Assembly (NCBI GenBank): GCA_018713365.1
Contig: DVOU01000020.1
Coordinates: 62,001-126,000 of the forward strand
Length of the DNA: 64,000 nucleotides
Source of the DNA: Pullichristensenella excrementipullorum
GTDB lineage: Bacteria; Bacillota; Clostridia; Christensenellales; Aristaeellaceae
Direction of reading: 5' to 3'
Positions 44,370 to 54,607 of this stretch are shown piece after piece (positions within the stretch are counted from its first letter, which is position 1; every line of letters starts with the position of its first letter). The notes beneath the pieces were generated by a model. The model worked only from the letters and a program-made list of their open reading frames with translations. It was not told the DNA's origin and ran no database searches. Both the position numbers and the translations under genes were made by a program.

Positions 44370-45644
44370 TCAATGCAGAAGTTCCCCGCGCGCGAGCGTT
44401 CCTTCCCGCGCGCATATGCGCACCCGGCAGAGCTGACCCGGCCGGGCTTTGGCCCGCACGCGCACGTACTGGCCGGTGTAGCCCTCCGCTTCCGCTTCGC
44501 CGGCGGCGGTCTCAAACAGCACGTCCTGTACTGTTCCCACCAATGTTGAGACGTAATTTTCTTCCAGTTGGTTCCCAAGCGCCAGAAGTTTTGCCGCGCG
44601 CTCGTGCTTGACGGACTCGGGCACCTGATCTGGCATGGCGTCCGCCGCCGTACCCTTGCGCCGCGAATAGGGAAAGACGTGGATGCGGGCAAAGCCGACG
44701 GCGCGGACAAAATCAAGCGTTTCCTGCGCCTCCTCGTCCGTCTCGCCGGGAAAGCCGGTGAGTACGTCCGTGGTGATGGCGCAGCCGGGCAGGTGTTGGC
44801 GCAGGCGTTCGACGGCGCGCATGTACTCCTCTGGCGTGTAGCGGCGGCGCATGCGGGCAAGCACGCCCGCCGAGCCGCTCTGCATGGAGAGGTGGAACTG
44901 CGGCATGACGCGGCCCAGCTCCGCCACGCCGCGGGCGAACCCGTCGGTGACGGCGACGGGTTCCAGGGAGCCGAGGCGCACGCGCGGCACGGACTCGGCC
45001 ACGGCGCGGATGGCGTCCAGAAGCGTATCGCCCGTACCCCGGCCATAGCTGGCCAGGTGGATGCCGGTAACGACGATCTCCGGATAGCCGGCTTCGGCGA
45101 GGCGGCGGGCTTCGGCGCGCACATCTTCCAAGGGCATGGAGCGCACCGGACCGCGCACCGTGGGGATGATGCAGTAGGCGCAGTAGCGGTCACAGCCCTC
45201 CTGTATCTTCATGGTCGCGCGGGTCTTGCCCTCGTGCCGGGTGACGAAGAGGTGTTCAAACGACGCGCCCCTGAGCGGAGCGACGGCGTTGACGGGACCT
45301 TCGCGCCGGGCGCGCTCGAGCAGCTCCACCACTTCGGCGCGGCGCTGCACGCCGATGACCAGCGCCACATTGTCCATTTGCAAAAGCGCCTCCGCCTCGC
45401 GCTGGGCGAGGCAGCCGGCGACGATGATGGCGCAGCCCGGATGTTCGCGCGCCACGCGGCGGATGAGTTTTTTCGATTTCTGGTCGCCCGTGCCGGTGAC
45501 GGTGCAGGTATTGATGAGGTAGACGTCGGCTTCGGCGTCAAAGTCCACGGCCGTCCAGCCGGCGCGTTCAAAGGATTCGCGCATGGCTTCGGTATCGTAC
45601 TGGTTGACCTTGCAGCCGAGCGTGTGAAAGGCGATGTTGCTCAT
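44370..45644 (-). CDS. mtaB: tRNA (N6-threonylcarbamoyladenosine) methylthiotransferase MtaB
   Basis: This 424-residue radical-SAM enzyme has an N-terminal UPF0004 domain (FHTLGCKVNQYDTEAM with cluster Cys residues, NTCTVTG), the radical-SAM CxxxCxxC (EGCDRYCAYCIIPTVRGP) and a C-terminal TRAM domain. It converts t6A37 to ms2t6A37 in tRNAs reading ANN codons. The ATG overlaps the rsmE stop (ATGA). ywlC, encoding an earlier step of t6A formation, lies about 10 kb away. Confidence 0.95.
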   Translation of the reverse strand: MSNIAFHTLGCKVNQYDTEAMRESFERAGWTAVDFDAEADVYLINTCTVTGTGDQKSKKLIRRVAREHPGCAIIVAGCLAQREAEALLQMDNVALVIGVQRRAEVVELLERARREGPVNAVAPLRGASFEHLFVTRHEGKTRATMKIQEGCDRYCAYCIIPTVRGPVRSMPLEDVRAEARRLAEAGYPEIVVTGIHLASYGRGTGDTLLDAIRAVAESVPRVRLGSLEPVAVTDGFARGVAELGRVMPQFHLSMQSGSAGVLARMRRRYTPEEYMRAVERLRQHLPGCAITTDVLTGFPGETDEEAQETLDFVRAVGFARIHVFPYSRRKGTAADAMPDQVPESVKHERAAKLLALGNQLEENYVSTLVGTVQDVLFETAAGEAEAEGYTGQYVRVRAKARPGQLCRVRICAREGTLARGELLH

Positions 45645-46303
45645 ATCTCCCCCATGATGGCCATGATGATGGCGGTCGCGGCGAGCGCGGCGGTCTCCGT
45701 GCGCAGTATGCGCGCGCCGAGGGTGACGGTTTTCGCGCCGCTTTCCGCGATCTCCCGGGCGCTGATGCCGCCTTCGGGGCCGATGAGCAGGCCAATGTCG
45801 GTGCAGGGCGGCAGAGCGGTGAGGCGGCCGTCGGTGGCTTCCTCCCACGGGGCGACGAGCCGTTCACGCGCACGCATGTCGAGGACGGCCTTTTGCCACG
45901 GCATGGGTTCTGTGATCTCCATGGGCAGGGCGCGGCGGCACTGTTTGGCCGCCTCGCGGGCGATCTTGCGAAGGCGCTCGACCTTTTCAAAATGGCGCAC
46001 GGAGCGCTCCATCTCCACCGGCACGAGGCGCGTGACGCCCAGCTCGGTGAGCTTTTGCGCCAGCAGTTCCAGCTTGTCCGCCTTGGGCACGCCCTGATAG
46101 ACGGTGAGACGCAAACGCGGCTCGTTGGAGGGCAGCGTTTCCAGCAGCTCCACCGAGCCTTCTTCTTTGAGGCGCGCGCGGAAGCGCCCGCCCGCGCCGT
46201 CGAGGGCGACGATCTCATCCCCCGGGCGCAGGCGCAGCACCTTGGCCGCGTGGCGGGCGTCCTCCGGAGAAAGGCGGCCGCCCTCTATGTAAAAGGCGTT
46301 CAC
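45641..46303 (-). CDS. rsmE: 16S rRNA (uracil1498-N3)-methyltransferase RsmE
   Basis: This 220-residue SPOUT methyltransferase has an N-terminal PUA-like domain (HAAKVLRLRPGDEIVALDG) and the knot motifs LLIGPEGGIS and LGARILRTETAALAA. I choose the GTG at 46301-46303, which overlaps the prmA stop (GTGA) and puts NAFYIEGG at the N-terminus as in the family; an upstream ATG would extend into prmA. It methylates U1498 in the decoding region of the 30S subunit. Confidence 0.94.
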   Translation of the reverse strand: MNAFYIEGGRLSPEDARHAAKVLRLRPGDEIVALDGAGGRFRARLKEEGSVELLETLPSNEPRLRLTVYQGVPKADKLELLAQKLTELGVTRLVPVEMERSVRHFEKVERLRKIAREAAKQCRRALPMEITEPMPWQKAVLDMRARERLVAPWEEATDGRLTALPPCTDIGLLIGPEGGISAREIAESGAKTVTLGARILRTETAALAATAIIMAIMGEI

Positions 46304-47244
46304 GGCCGTTTGGCGGCGATGGCCGTCCATTCGCCGTCGTCGAGGATCTCCAGATCTTCATAGCCCGCCGTTTCCAGCGCGGCAATGACTTCGCCCTTCT
46401 TTTCGCGGGCGATGCCGGAGCAGATGAAGAGGCCGCCGGGCAGTATGTGACGCTTGACCGGGCCGCAAAGGGCGATGATGACGTCGGCGATGATGTTGGC
46501 GACGACCACGTCCGCGGCCTCGTCCACGTGGTCGAGCAGGTCTCCCTGCTGCACGCGGATGATCTCGGCAAAGCCGTTGTTTTCGACATTTTCCTTCGCC
46601 ACGCGCACGGCCACGGCGTCCAGGTCGATGGCCAGCACGTCGCGCGCGCCCATATGGGCGGCGGCGATGGCGAGGATGCCCGTGCCGGTGCCGAGGTCGA
46701 TGACCTTCTGGCCGGGACGCACGTGTTCCTCGACGAGGCGCACGCACATGCCGGTGGTCTCGTGGGTGCCGGTGCCAAAGGCCATGCCGGGGTCAAGTTC
46801 GATGATGTGGTCGCCCGCCTGCGCTTCGTAATCGCACCAGCTGGGCTTGACGACCATGTGCCGACCCAAGCGGATGGGGGTGAAATCCTTTTTCCAGCTC
46901 TCGGCCCAGTCTTCTTCATCCACGGTATGGGTCAGCACTTCCAGCTTGCCGAGGTCAAAGGGCAGGTTTTGCGCGCGCAGGCCGGCAAGGCCCTCGCGGA
47001 TGGCGGCCATGGCGCTTTCCAGTTGCTCGTCCACGGGGTAATAGCCGGTGACGCGCACATCGTCGCCAATGCGCTCGGCAATGGCTTCGTCGATGATGTC
47101 CCACTGGCCCTCGGGGCGCTGGTTGGCGTAGACGTCGTTCTTATCCTCGATCATCACGCCCTTGCTGCCGGCCTGCTCGAGGATGGCGGAGACCATCTCC
47201 GAAGCCTGCGTGGTGGTCAGCACCGTTACTTCCGTCCACTGCAT
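46300..47244 (-). CDS. prmA: ribosomal protein L11 methyltransferase PrmA
   Basis: This 314-residue protein has an N-terminal substrate-binding domain (WAESWKKDFTPIRLG), the PrmA-typical DPGMAFGTGTHETT, SAM motif DLGTGTGILAIAAAHMGA and VANIIADVI. It trimethylates L11. GGAGG lies 10 nt before the ATG, which directly follows the dnaJ stop. The dnaJ-prmA-rsmE order is common in Firmicutes. Confidence 0.96.
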   Translation of the reverse strand: MQWTEVTVLTTTQASEMVSAILEQAGSKGVMIEDKNDVYANQRPEGQWDIIDEAIAERIGDDVRVTGYYPVDEQLESAMAAIREGLAGLRAQNLPFDLGKLEVLTHTVDEEDWAESWKKDFTPIRLGRHMVVKPSWCDYEAQAGDHIIELDPGMAFGTGTHETTGMCVRLVEEHVRPGQKVIDLGTGTGILAIAAAHMGARDVLAIDLDAVAVRVAKENVENNGFAEIIRVQQGDLLDHVDEAADVVVANIIADVIIALCGPVKRHILPGGLFICSGIAREKKGEVIAALETAGYEDLEILDDGEWTAIAAKRP

Positions 47245-48396
47245 TTACGAATTTCCTCCAAACGCTTCCTTGACACGGTCAAAGAAGGACTTTTTCTGCT
47301 CGTATTCCTGACCGGTGACGGTGCCGTCGAACTGGCGCAGGAGGTTCTTCTGCTTCTCGGAAAGGCGCTTGGGGATCTCCACCGTGACGGTCACGTAGAG
47401 GTCGCCCTTGCCGTTGCCGCGCAGCGAGGGGATGCCCTGTCCGCGGATGCGGAAGGTCTGGCCCGGCTGTGTGCCCTCGGGGAAGCGGTACTTGACGGGC
47501 TTTTCCAGCGTGGGCACATCGGCCTCGCAGCCCAGCGCCGCCTGCGTGAAGGTGAGCGGCATTTCCAGATAAAGGTCCGTGCCGTTGCGCTTGAAGAGGC
47601 GGTGCGGGCGCACGGTGACGACGATGAGAAGGTCGCCGGCCTCGCCGCCGCGCTCGCCCGGCTCGCCCTGACCGCGGATGGTGACGATCTGGCCGTTGTC
47701 GATGCCGGCGGGGATGCGCACGGTGCGGCGCTTGGAGGTGCGCACCTTGCCGCGCCCGTTGCACTTGGGGCAGGGATCGGAGATGATCTGGCCCGAGCCC
47801 TTGCAGTTCGGACAGGTGCGCACGTTCTGGATGGCGCCAAAGGGCGTGTTGGAGGTGGTGCGCACCTGGCCCGTGCCGTTGCAGGTGGGGCAGGTCTTGG
47901 GCTGCGTGCCGGGCTTGGCGCCGGTGCCGTGGCAGTTTTCGCACGTTTCGTCGCGCACGAGGTTGATCTCCTTGTCGCAGCCCTTGGCGGCTTCTTCAAA
48001 GGAGATGGTCATATCGTAGCGCAGATCCGCGCCGGGGACCGGGCCCTGCTCGCGCCGGGCGCGGCCGCCGCCGAAACCGCCGCCAAAGAACGACGAGAAT
48101 ATATCTTCCACATCAAAGCCGCCGAAACCGCCGAAGCCGGAGAAATCTCCATAGCCGCCGGCACCGCCCGCGCCCGGCTGCTGATGGCCGAAGCGGTCGT
48201 ACTGGGCGCGCTTCTGGGGGTCGGAAAGCACCTGATATGCCTCGTTGACCTCCTTGAATTTTTCCTCGGCGTCCTTGTCGCCCGGGTTGACGTCCGGGTG
48301 CAGTTTCTTGGCCAGTTTGCGGTACGCCGCCTTGATGGCGGCCTCGTCGGCCGTGCGCTCGACGCCAAGCACTTCATAATAGTCGCGTTTTGCCAA
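47245..48396 (-). CDS. dnaJ: chaperone DnaJ
   Basis: This 383-residue co-chaperone has a J domain with HPD (KKLHPDVNPGD), a Gly/Phe-rich linker (GGYGDFSGFGGFGG), four zinc repeats (CENCHGTG, CPTCNGTG, CPNCKGSG, CPKCNGRG) and C-terminal client-binding domains. It starts at TTG (48394-48396) with GGGAGGGG 6 nt upstream. It stimulates DnaK ATPase. A 120-bp gap with hairpins separates it from dnaK. Confidence 0.97.
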   Translation of the reverse strand: MAKRDYYEVLGVERTADEAAIKAAYRKLAKKLHPDVNPGDKDAEEKFKEVNEAYQVLSDPQKRAQYDRFGHQQPGAGGAGGYGDFSGFGGFGGFDVEDIFSSFFGGGFGGGRARREQGPVPGADLRYDMTISFEEAAKGCDKEINLVRDETCENCHGTGAKPGTQPKTCPTCNGTGQVRTTSNTPFGAIQNVRTCPNCKGSGQIISDPCPKCNGRGKVRTSKRRTVRIPAGIDNGQIVTIRGQGEPGERGGEAGDLLIVVTVRPHRLFKRNGTDLYLEMPLTFTQAALGCEADVPTLEKPVKYRFPEGTQPGQTFRIRGQGIPSLRGNGKGDLYVTVTVEIPKRLSEKQKNLLRQFDGTVTGQEYEQKKSFFDRVKEAFGGNS

Positions 48397-48429
48397 GGGT
48401 TTCCCCTCCCTCTATGTGAACGGCCCGAA

Positions 48430-48494
48430 GGCGGAGGCGATACCGCCTCCGCCCCGGAGCCTTAACTTCTTGCCGTCCCGGACAGGCTCCGGGG
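48430..48494 (-). repeat. paired hairpins between dnaK and dnaJ
   Basis: GGCGGAGGC/GCCTCCGCC (48430-48453) and CCCCGGAGCC/GGCTCCGGGG (48452-48494) are two GC-rich stems without T-runs. They overlap by two bases and cannot both form fully. They probably tune mRNA decay or read-through between dnaK and dnaJ. Confidence 0.55.
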
Positions 48495-48516
48495 CGCATT
48501 TCGCCTCGCGGCGAGA

Positions 48517-50349
<1,833 letters not shown>

Positions 50350-50397
50350 AATAGATCCCTCCTGAATGGATGCGAAATTGCCTGGTTGGTTGTGATG

Positions 50398-50970
50398 TTA
50401 CTCCTCAACGGAGACTTTGACCATCGCGTAGCGGATGATCTTTTCCTTGACCCGGTAGCCCTTCTGGAACACTTCGATGACCTTGCCCGGGTCGTCGGTC
50501 ACCTCTTTCATCACCGCGTGGTGCAGTTCGGGGTCAAAGGCCTCGCCCTGCGCGGGGATCTCCTCCAGCCCGAATTTCTTCAGGCTCTCCAGAAGCTGGT
50601 TGAGCGTCATTTTCACGCCCTCGAGCAGCGGGCTTTCCTCGCCCGCGGCGATGGCGCGCTCCAGATTGTCGATGACCGGGAGCATGGCCCCGATCACTTC
50701 CTCCACGCCGTCGGCAAAGCCGTCCGCGCGGGAGGTCTGGTTGCGGCGGCGGAAGTTCTGGAAATCCGCCTGCGAGCGGCGCAGCTGATCGAGGTATTCA
50801 TCGCGCTGCTTGACGGCGGTTTCCAGTGCCGCGCGCCACTCGTCTATGGAAGCCTCTTTCTCCTCCGGCTGTTCCCCGGCCGTCTCCCCGGTGTTCTGGG
50901 GCTGTTCGGCGCTCTGGGGGGCTTCCTCCTCCGTCACCGGAGTTTCGGGATTTTTGTCTTTCTTTTTCAT
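50398..50970 (-). CDS. grpE: nucleotide exchange factor GrpE
   Basis: This 190-residue protein has an acidic, disordered N-terminus (about 1-40), a long coiled coil (DEYLDQLRRSQADFQNFRRR) and the C-terminal beta wing with HHAVMKEVTDDPGKVIEVFQ. AGGAGG lies 6 nt before the ATG. It releases ADP from DnaK. It lies 48 bp before dnaK and 9 bp after hrcA. Confidence 0.96.
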   Translation of the reverse strand: MKKKDKNPETPVTEEEAPQSAEQPQNTGETAGEQPEEKEASIDEWRAALETAVKQRDEYLDQLRRSQADFQNFRRRNQTSRADGFADGVEEVIGAMLPVIDNLERAIAAGEESPLLEGVKMTLNQLLESLKKFGLEEIPAQGEAFDPELHHAVMKEVTDDPGKVIEVFQKGYRVKEKIIRYAMVKVSVEE

Positions 50971-50979
50971 GCCGTCCTC

Positions 50980-52005
50980 CTACTTGTTGTCCGAGAGCAG
51001 TTGGCTGATCGCCCGGCCCATGAAGCCCAGCACCGTGACCACGCGGCTGTAATCCATGCGCGTGGGCCCGATGATGCCCAGCGTGCCGGTGGACTGGTCG
51101 CCCATGCGGTAGCTGGCGGTGAGTACCGAGCAATCCGACAGTTCCGGGACGCCGTTTTCCGGGCCGATGCGGATGGTGATCTCCATATCGCCGCCCTCGC
51201 CCATCACCTTGCGCAGCGTATCGCGCGATTCCAGCACGGACAGGAAGTTCTTCGCCTTGTCCACGTCCGAATACTCGGGATAGTTGAGCAAATTGGCGCT
51301 GCCGCCGACATACACGTCGCGGTCATCCACGGCGGCGATGTTCTCCTCGATCACCTGCATGGTCTCGGCGAGCAGCTTGCGCTCGTTGCCCATATCGCGG
51401 ATGATGTCGGCGAAGATCTGGCGCACGGACTCGATCGGCTGCCCGGCAAGGCGCTCGGTGAGCATGCGCGAGATGCCGTAGAGGTGGTCGGCGCTCAGGT
51501 CCTCGGGGATGTTGATGATCGCATCCTTGACGATGCCGGCGCTGGTGACGATGACGAGCATCGCCGTGCCCGATGAGACGGGGACGATCTGCACGTGGCG
51601 GATGCGCAGAGAGCCGATGTGCGGCGCGACCACGACGGAGGTGTACTTCGTCGCGTCCGAGAGTACGCGGGCCGCGCGGCGGATGACGGTTTCCACCTGC
51701 CGGGAGCGCGTCTGCATGTGCTGGGCGATCTTCTGGCGCTCCTCCCCGGAGAGCTGACCGGCTCTGAGCAGTTTGTCCACGTACAGCCGGTACGCTTTAT
51801 AGGATGGAACGCGCCCCGCAGAGGTATGCGGCTGGGCAAGGTAGCCCAGCTCTTCCAGATCGCTCATCTCATTGCGGATGGTCGCGGGCGAAAAACCCAC
51901 GCCCGCCTTGCGCGAGATCGTGCGCGAGCCGACGGGCATGGCGGTGGTGATGTAGTCGTCGATGATCGCTCGCAGGATGAGGAACTTTCTTTCGTCCAGA
52001 CCCAT
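50980..52005 (-). CDS. hrcA: heat-inducible transcription repressor HrcA
   Basis: This 341-residue repressor has an N-terminal winged helix (KAGVGFSPATIRNEMSDLEELGYLAQPHTSAGR pattern, seen in parts) and a GAF-like effector domain. The ATG at 52005 has GGGAGG 7 nt upstream; a longer frame from 52041 would start inside the CIRCE element. HrcA binds CIRCE at 52031-52057 and represses its own operon until GroEL is titrated by unfolded protein. Confidence 0.96.
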   Translation of the reverse strand: MGLDERKFLILRAIIDDYITTAMPVGSRTISRKAGVGFSPATIRNEMSDLEELGYLAQPHTSAGRVPSYKAYRLYVDKLLRAGQLSGEERQKIAQHMQTRSRQVETVIRRAARVLSDATKYTSVVVAPHIGSLRIRHVQIVPVSSGTAMLVIVTSAGIVKDAIINIPEDLSADHLYGISRMLTERLAGQPIESVRQIFADIIRDMGNERKLLAETMQVIEENIAAVDDRDVYVGGSANLLNYPEYSDVDKAKNFLSVLESRDTLRKVMGEGGDMEITIRIGPENGVPELSDCSVLTASYRMGDQSTGTLGIIGPTRMDYSRVVTVLGFMGRAISQLLSDNK

Positions 52006-52030
52006 GACCACGCCTCCCTTCCGGTCGCTG

Positions 52031-52057
52031 TTAGCACTCAACGGCGGAGAGTGCTAA
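52031..52057. promoter_or_regulatory. CIRCE operator of HrcA
   Basis: TTAGCACTC-N9-GAGTGCTAA is an exact match to the CIRCE consensus, lying between the promoter and the hrcA start. Confidence 0.97.
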
Positions 52058-52068
52058 CGCATGGTCAT

Positions 52069-52097
52069 AATGTACCATTCTCCGGCGATTTTGTCAA
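52069..52097 (-). promoter_or_regulatory. promoter of the hrcA heat-shock operon
   Basis: Minus-strand TTGACA (52092-52097), 17-nt spacer, TACATT (52069-52074), immediately upstream of CIRCE. I see no gene in 52098-52300. Confidence 0.85.
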
Positions 52098-52300
52098 TAG
52101 CGGGGCGGGCATGGAGTTGTAAAATTTTTGATAACAATTTGAATGTTGATGCGCAGTTACTGCATATTGTGTGTGTTTCTGCGCACAAACGCGCTCATAT
52201 CGGCGTTTTCAGCGAGAGGAATTGCATATTTATCCGTTCTAAGTGGCCCCAAAGGCGCGCAAAGGGCGCACCGCGCGAGGCGATGCGCCCAAGAAGCAAA

Positions 52301-53332
52301 TCAGGGCTGCGCGTGCCGGTGCAGGCGGGCGGTGCTGCCCTTGACCTTGAGGATGGGGTCGAAGACCAGCGGTTCGTCGGAGACGGGCTGGTTGTTGATC
52401 TTGGCGATGAGGCGCTCGACCACGCCGGCGGCCATCTGGGCGATGGGGTATTCGAGCGTGGTCAGCGGCGGGTCGATGAGGTCGGAGAAGATGAGATCGT
52501 CGTAGCCGACGACGGAGATGTCCTCCGGGATGCGCAGGTTGTAGTTGCGGGCCTGCTTGTAGACGCCGTAGGCGGTCATGTCGTTGAAGGCGAAGATGCC
52601 CGTGACCTTTTTCCCCAGCAGGTAAGGCAGGGCGCGCATGCCGCTGTCCACCTCCCAGTTGCCCTCAAAGACCAGCGAGGGGTCGTAGGGGATGCCGGCT
52701 TCCTGAAGGGCGTCGCGATAACCGCGCAGGCGGTCCTTGCAGTTTTCATAGTGCATGCTGCCGGTGATACAGCCGATCTGGCGGTGGCCGAGGTCGATGA
52801 GGTGGCGCACGGCCAGCAGGCCGCCCAGATAGTCGTTGGGCAGCACCGCGCCGGCGGCGAACTCTCTGGGCACGCGGTCGGTGAGCATGACAGGGATGCG
52901 CATCTCCTTGACCGTCTGCATGCACTCGAAGGTGTCCTGCGGGTCGGCAAAGAGGGATTTGGTGAGGATGACGCCGTCCACGGCGCGATCTTCAAAATCG
53001 CAGAGAAAGCGCACGGTGTCCTGCAGATCGTTGCGGGCGACGCGGATGATGGTGGAATAGGAAAGTTTCTCTGCCGCGCGCTCGATCTGTTCGCAGTAGG
53101 CGGAGTGGAAGAGGTTGGTGATGTCCGGGATGATGAGCCCAATGGTATTGGTCTTGCGCGTGGTCAGCGCCACCGCCATCTGGTTGGGGCGGTAGCGCAT
53201 CTCTCTGGCGGCGTTGAGTACGCGCTCGCGCGTGGCCGGCGAGACCGGGGCCTGCCGGTTGTTCATGACCAGACTCACCGTGGCCGGCGAGACGTTGGCC
53301 GCCCTTGCTACATCTTTGATCGTCACTCGCAT
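52301..53332 (-). CDS. LacI-family transcriptional regulator
   Basis: This 343-residue protein has a full LacI helix-turn-helix (TIKDVARAANVSPATVSLVMNN, read in parts; hinge YRPNQMAVALTTRKT) and a sugar-binding-like core with FAFNDMTAYGVYKQ and SVVGYDDL. ATG at 53332 has AGGGGA upstream. It is alone between the heat-shock operon and rpmE, with no metabolic gene beside it, so its targets lie elsewhere. It may be CcpA-like in role, but no specific evidence supports that here. Confidence 0.92.
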   Translation of the reverse strand: MRVTIKDVARAANVSPATVSLVMNNRQAPVSPATRERVLNAAREMRYRPNQMAVALTTRKTNTIGLIIPDITNLFHSAYCEQIERAAEKLSYSTIIRVARNDLQDTVRFLCDFEDRAVDGVILTKSLFADPQDTFECMQTVKEMRIPVMLTDRVPREFAAGAVLPNDYLGGLLAVRHLIDLGHRQIGCITGSMHYENCKDRLRGYRDALQEAGIPYDPSLVFEGNWEVDSGMRALPYLLGKKVTGIFAFNDMTAYGVYKQARNYNLRIPEDISVVGYDDLIFSDLIDPPLTTLEYPIAQMAAGVVERLIAKINNQPVSDEPLVFDPILKVKGSTARLHRHAQP

Positions 53333-53385
53333 TGGCTTCCCCTGCCCGTTTTGCTTGATCGCGTTTTTTTGAAGATACGGTATCA

Positions 53386-53414
53386 TGGTATCACATTTGG
53401 CTTTTACTTGTCAA
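53386..53414 (-). promoter_or_regulatory. promoter of the orphan LacI gene
   Basis: Minus-strand TTGACA (53409-53414), 17-nt spacer, ATACCA (53386-53391). Direct repeats GATACCAT/GATACCGT over the -10 may be an autoregulatory site. Confidence 0.5.
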
Positions 53415-53449
53415 CGCCGGATGTGGCCGTGTAAAATTCCCGCGACCCC

Positions 53450-53478
53450 TTGAACGCGCCGCCTTCCTGTGCTATAAT
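53450..53478 (+). promoter_or_regulatory. promoter of rpmE
   Basis: TTGAAC (53450-53455), 17-nt spacer, TATAAT (53473-53478) with upstream TG. Confidence 0.85.
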
Positions 53479-53550
53479 ACATGTTGCATGACCACGCGGA
53501 TGCCGGTCCCGCCGGAGGGCCGACAGTCCGGTGACAAAGAGGTGAATACC

Positions 53551-53748
53551 ATGAAGGAAAATATCCATCCGAATTACGGCAAGGCTGTCGTCCGCTGCGT
53601 TTGCGGCGAGACGTTCGAGACGGGTTCTGTGAAGAAGGAACTGCGCGTGGATATCTGCTCCAAGTGCCATCCGTTCTACACGGGCAAGCAGAAGCTGGTG
53701 GACAGCGGCGGACGCGTCGACCGCTTCAAGAAGCGTTACGGAATGTAG
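53551..53748 (+). CDS. rpmE: 50S ribosomal protein L31 (zinc-binding type)
   Basis: This 65-residue protein has the L31 pattern: ENIHPNYGKAVVRCVCGETF then ICSKCHPFYTGKQK. CxC plus CxxC is the zinc-containing form, used when zinc is plentiful. GAGGTG lies 7 nt before the ATG at 53551; the longer frame from 53488 is leader. It is monocistronic, with a GC-rich leader and a terminator just after it. Confidence 0.95.
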   Translation: MKENIHPNYGKAVVRCVCGETFETGSVKKELRVDICSKCHPFYTGKQKLVDSGGRVDRFKKRYGM

Positions 53749-53758
53749 CCATTCAGAA

Positions 53759-53794
53759 GCGCCGGGAGAGGTTTATCCTCCTCCGGCGTTTTCC
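53759..53794 (+). terminator. terminator of rpmE
   Basis: GCGCCGGGAGAGG pairs with CCTCCTCCGGCG (one bulge), followed by TTTT, 10 bp after the stop and 18 bp before prmC. Confidence 0.8.
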
Positions 53795-53811
53795 TATGCT
53801 TTGGAGAGGTT

Positions 53812-54597
53812 ATGCTGGCGATCGCATGGCGCGCGCAGGCCGCGCGCAGACTGGAAGCGGCGGGCAGCCCCGACCCCATGGCCGACGCGCGGCTATTGAG
53901 CTGGGGCGACAGCCTGCGGGAGCTTGCCCCGGAAGAGGTGGAACGCCTGGAGGCGCTGCTAAAGCGGCGGCTGGCGGGCGAGCCTGTGCAGTACGTTTTG
54001 GGCAGCGCCTGGTTCATGGGGCTGGAATTTTATGTGGACGCGCGCGTGCTTATCCCCCGGCAGGACACGGAGGCGCTCTGCGAGGCGGCGCTGGCGTTTT
54101 TGCGGGGCAGGCCCGCGCCGCGCGTGCTAGACCTCTGCGCCGGCAGCGGCGCCATTGGGTTGAGCCTTGCAAAGCTGTATCCACAGGCGAAGGTCACGCT
54201 CGCGGATGTGAGCGCGGACGCCTGCGCGGTGATGGACAAAAACCGCCGCCGTCTGGGTGCGGAGGCGGAGATCGTTGAGGGCGATCTCTTTGCGCCGCTG
54301 GCAGGGCGGAGGTTCGACCTCATCGCCTGCAATCCCCCCTACATACGCGCGGGGGAATTGGACAGTTTGCAGGCCGAGGTGCAAAAAGAGCCGCGGCTGG
54401 CACTGGACGGCGGCGCGGACGGGCTGGACGTTTACCGCCGCATCTCCGCGACGTACAAAGACCATCTCGCCGCCGGCGGGGCGCTGTTTTTGGAGATCGG
54501 CTGGGACGAGGCCGAGGCGGTGCGCGCGCTGTTTGGCGGCGGGCGCGTTTTGCGCGATCTGAACGGGCGCGACCGCGTCATCGAGATACGGGAGTGA
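53812..54597 (+). CDS. prmC: peptide chain release factor N5-glutamine methyltransferase
   Basis: This 261-residue protein has an N-terminal helical domain (about 1-75), SAM motif LDLCAGSGAIGLSLAKLYP and the catalytic LIACNPPYI. It methylates the Gln of the GGQ motif in release factors; its substrate RF1 is encoded 10 bp downstream. GGAGAGG lies just before the ATG. Confidence 0.96.
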   Translation: MLAIAWRAQAARRLEAAGSPDPMADARLLSWGDSLRELAPEEVERLEALLKRRLAGEPVQYVLGSAWFMGLEFYVDARVLIPRQDTEALCEAALAFLRGRPAPRVLDLCAGSGAIGLSLAKLYPQAKVTLADVSADACAVMDKNRRRLGAEAEIVEGDLFAPLAGRRFDLIACNPPYIRAGELDSLQAEVQKEPRLALDGGADGLDVYRRISATYKDHLAAGGALFLEIGWDEAEAVRALFGGGRVLRDLNGRDRVIEIRE

Positions 54598-54607
54598 AAG
54601 AAACGCA

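Noticed and set aside
52301..53332. Naming this LacI protein CcpA
   Set aside because: The general fold fits, but no residue evidence specific to HPr-Ser-P binding could be confirmed, and no cre site set was identified in the window.
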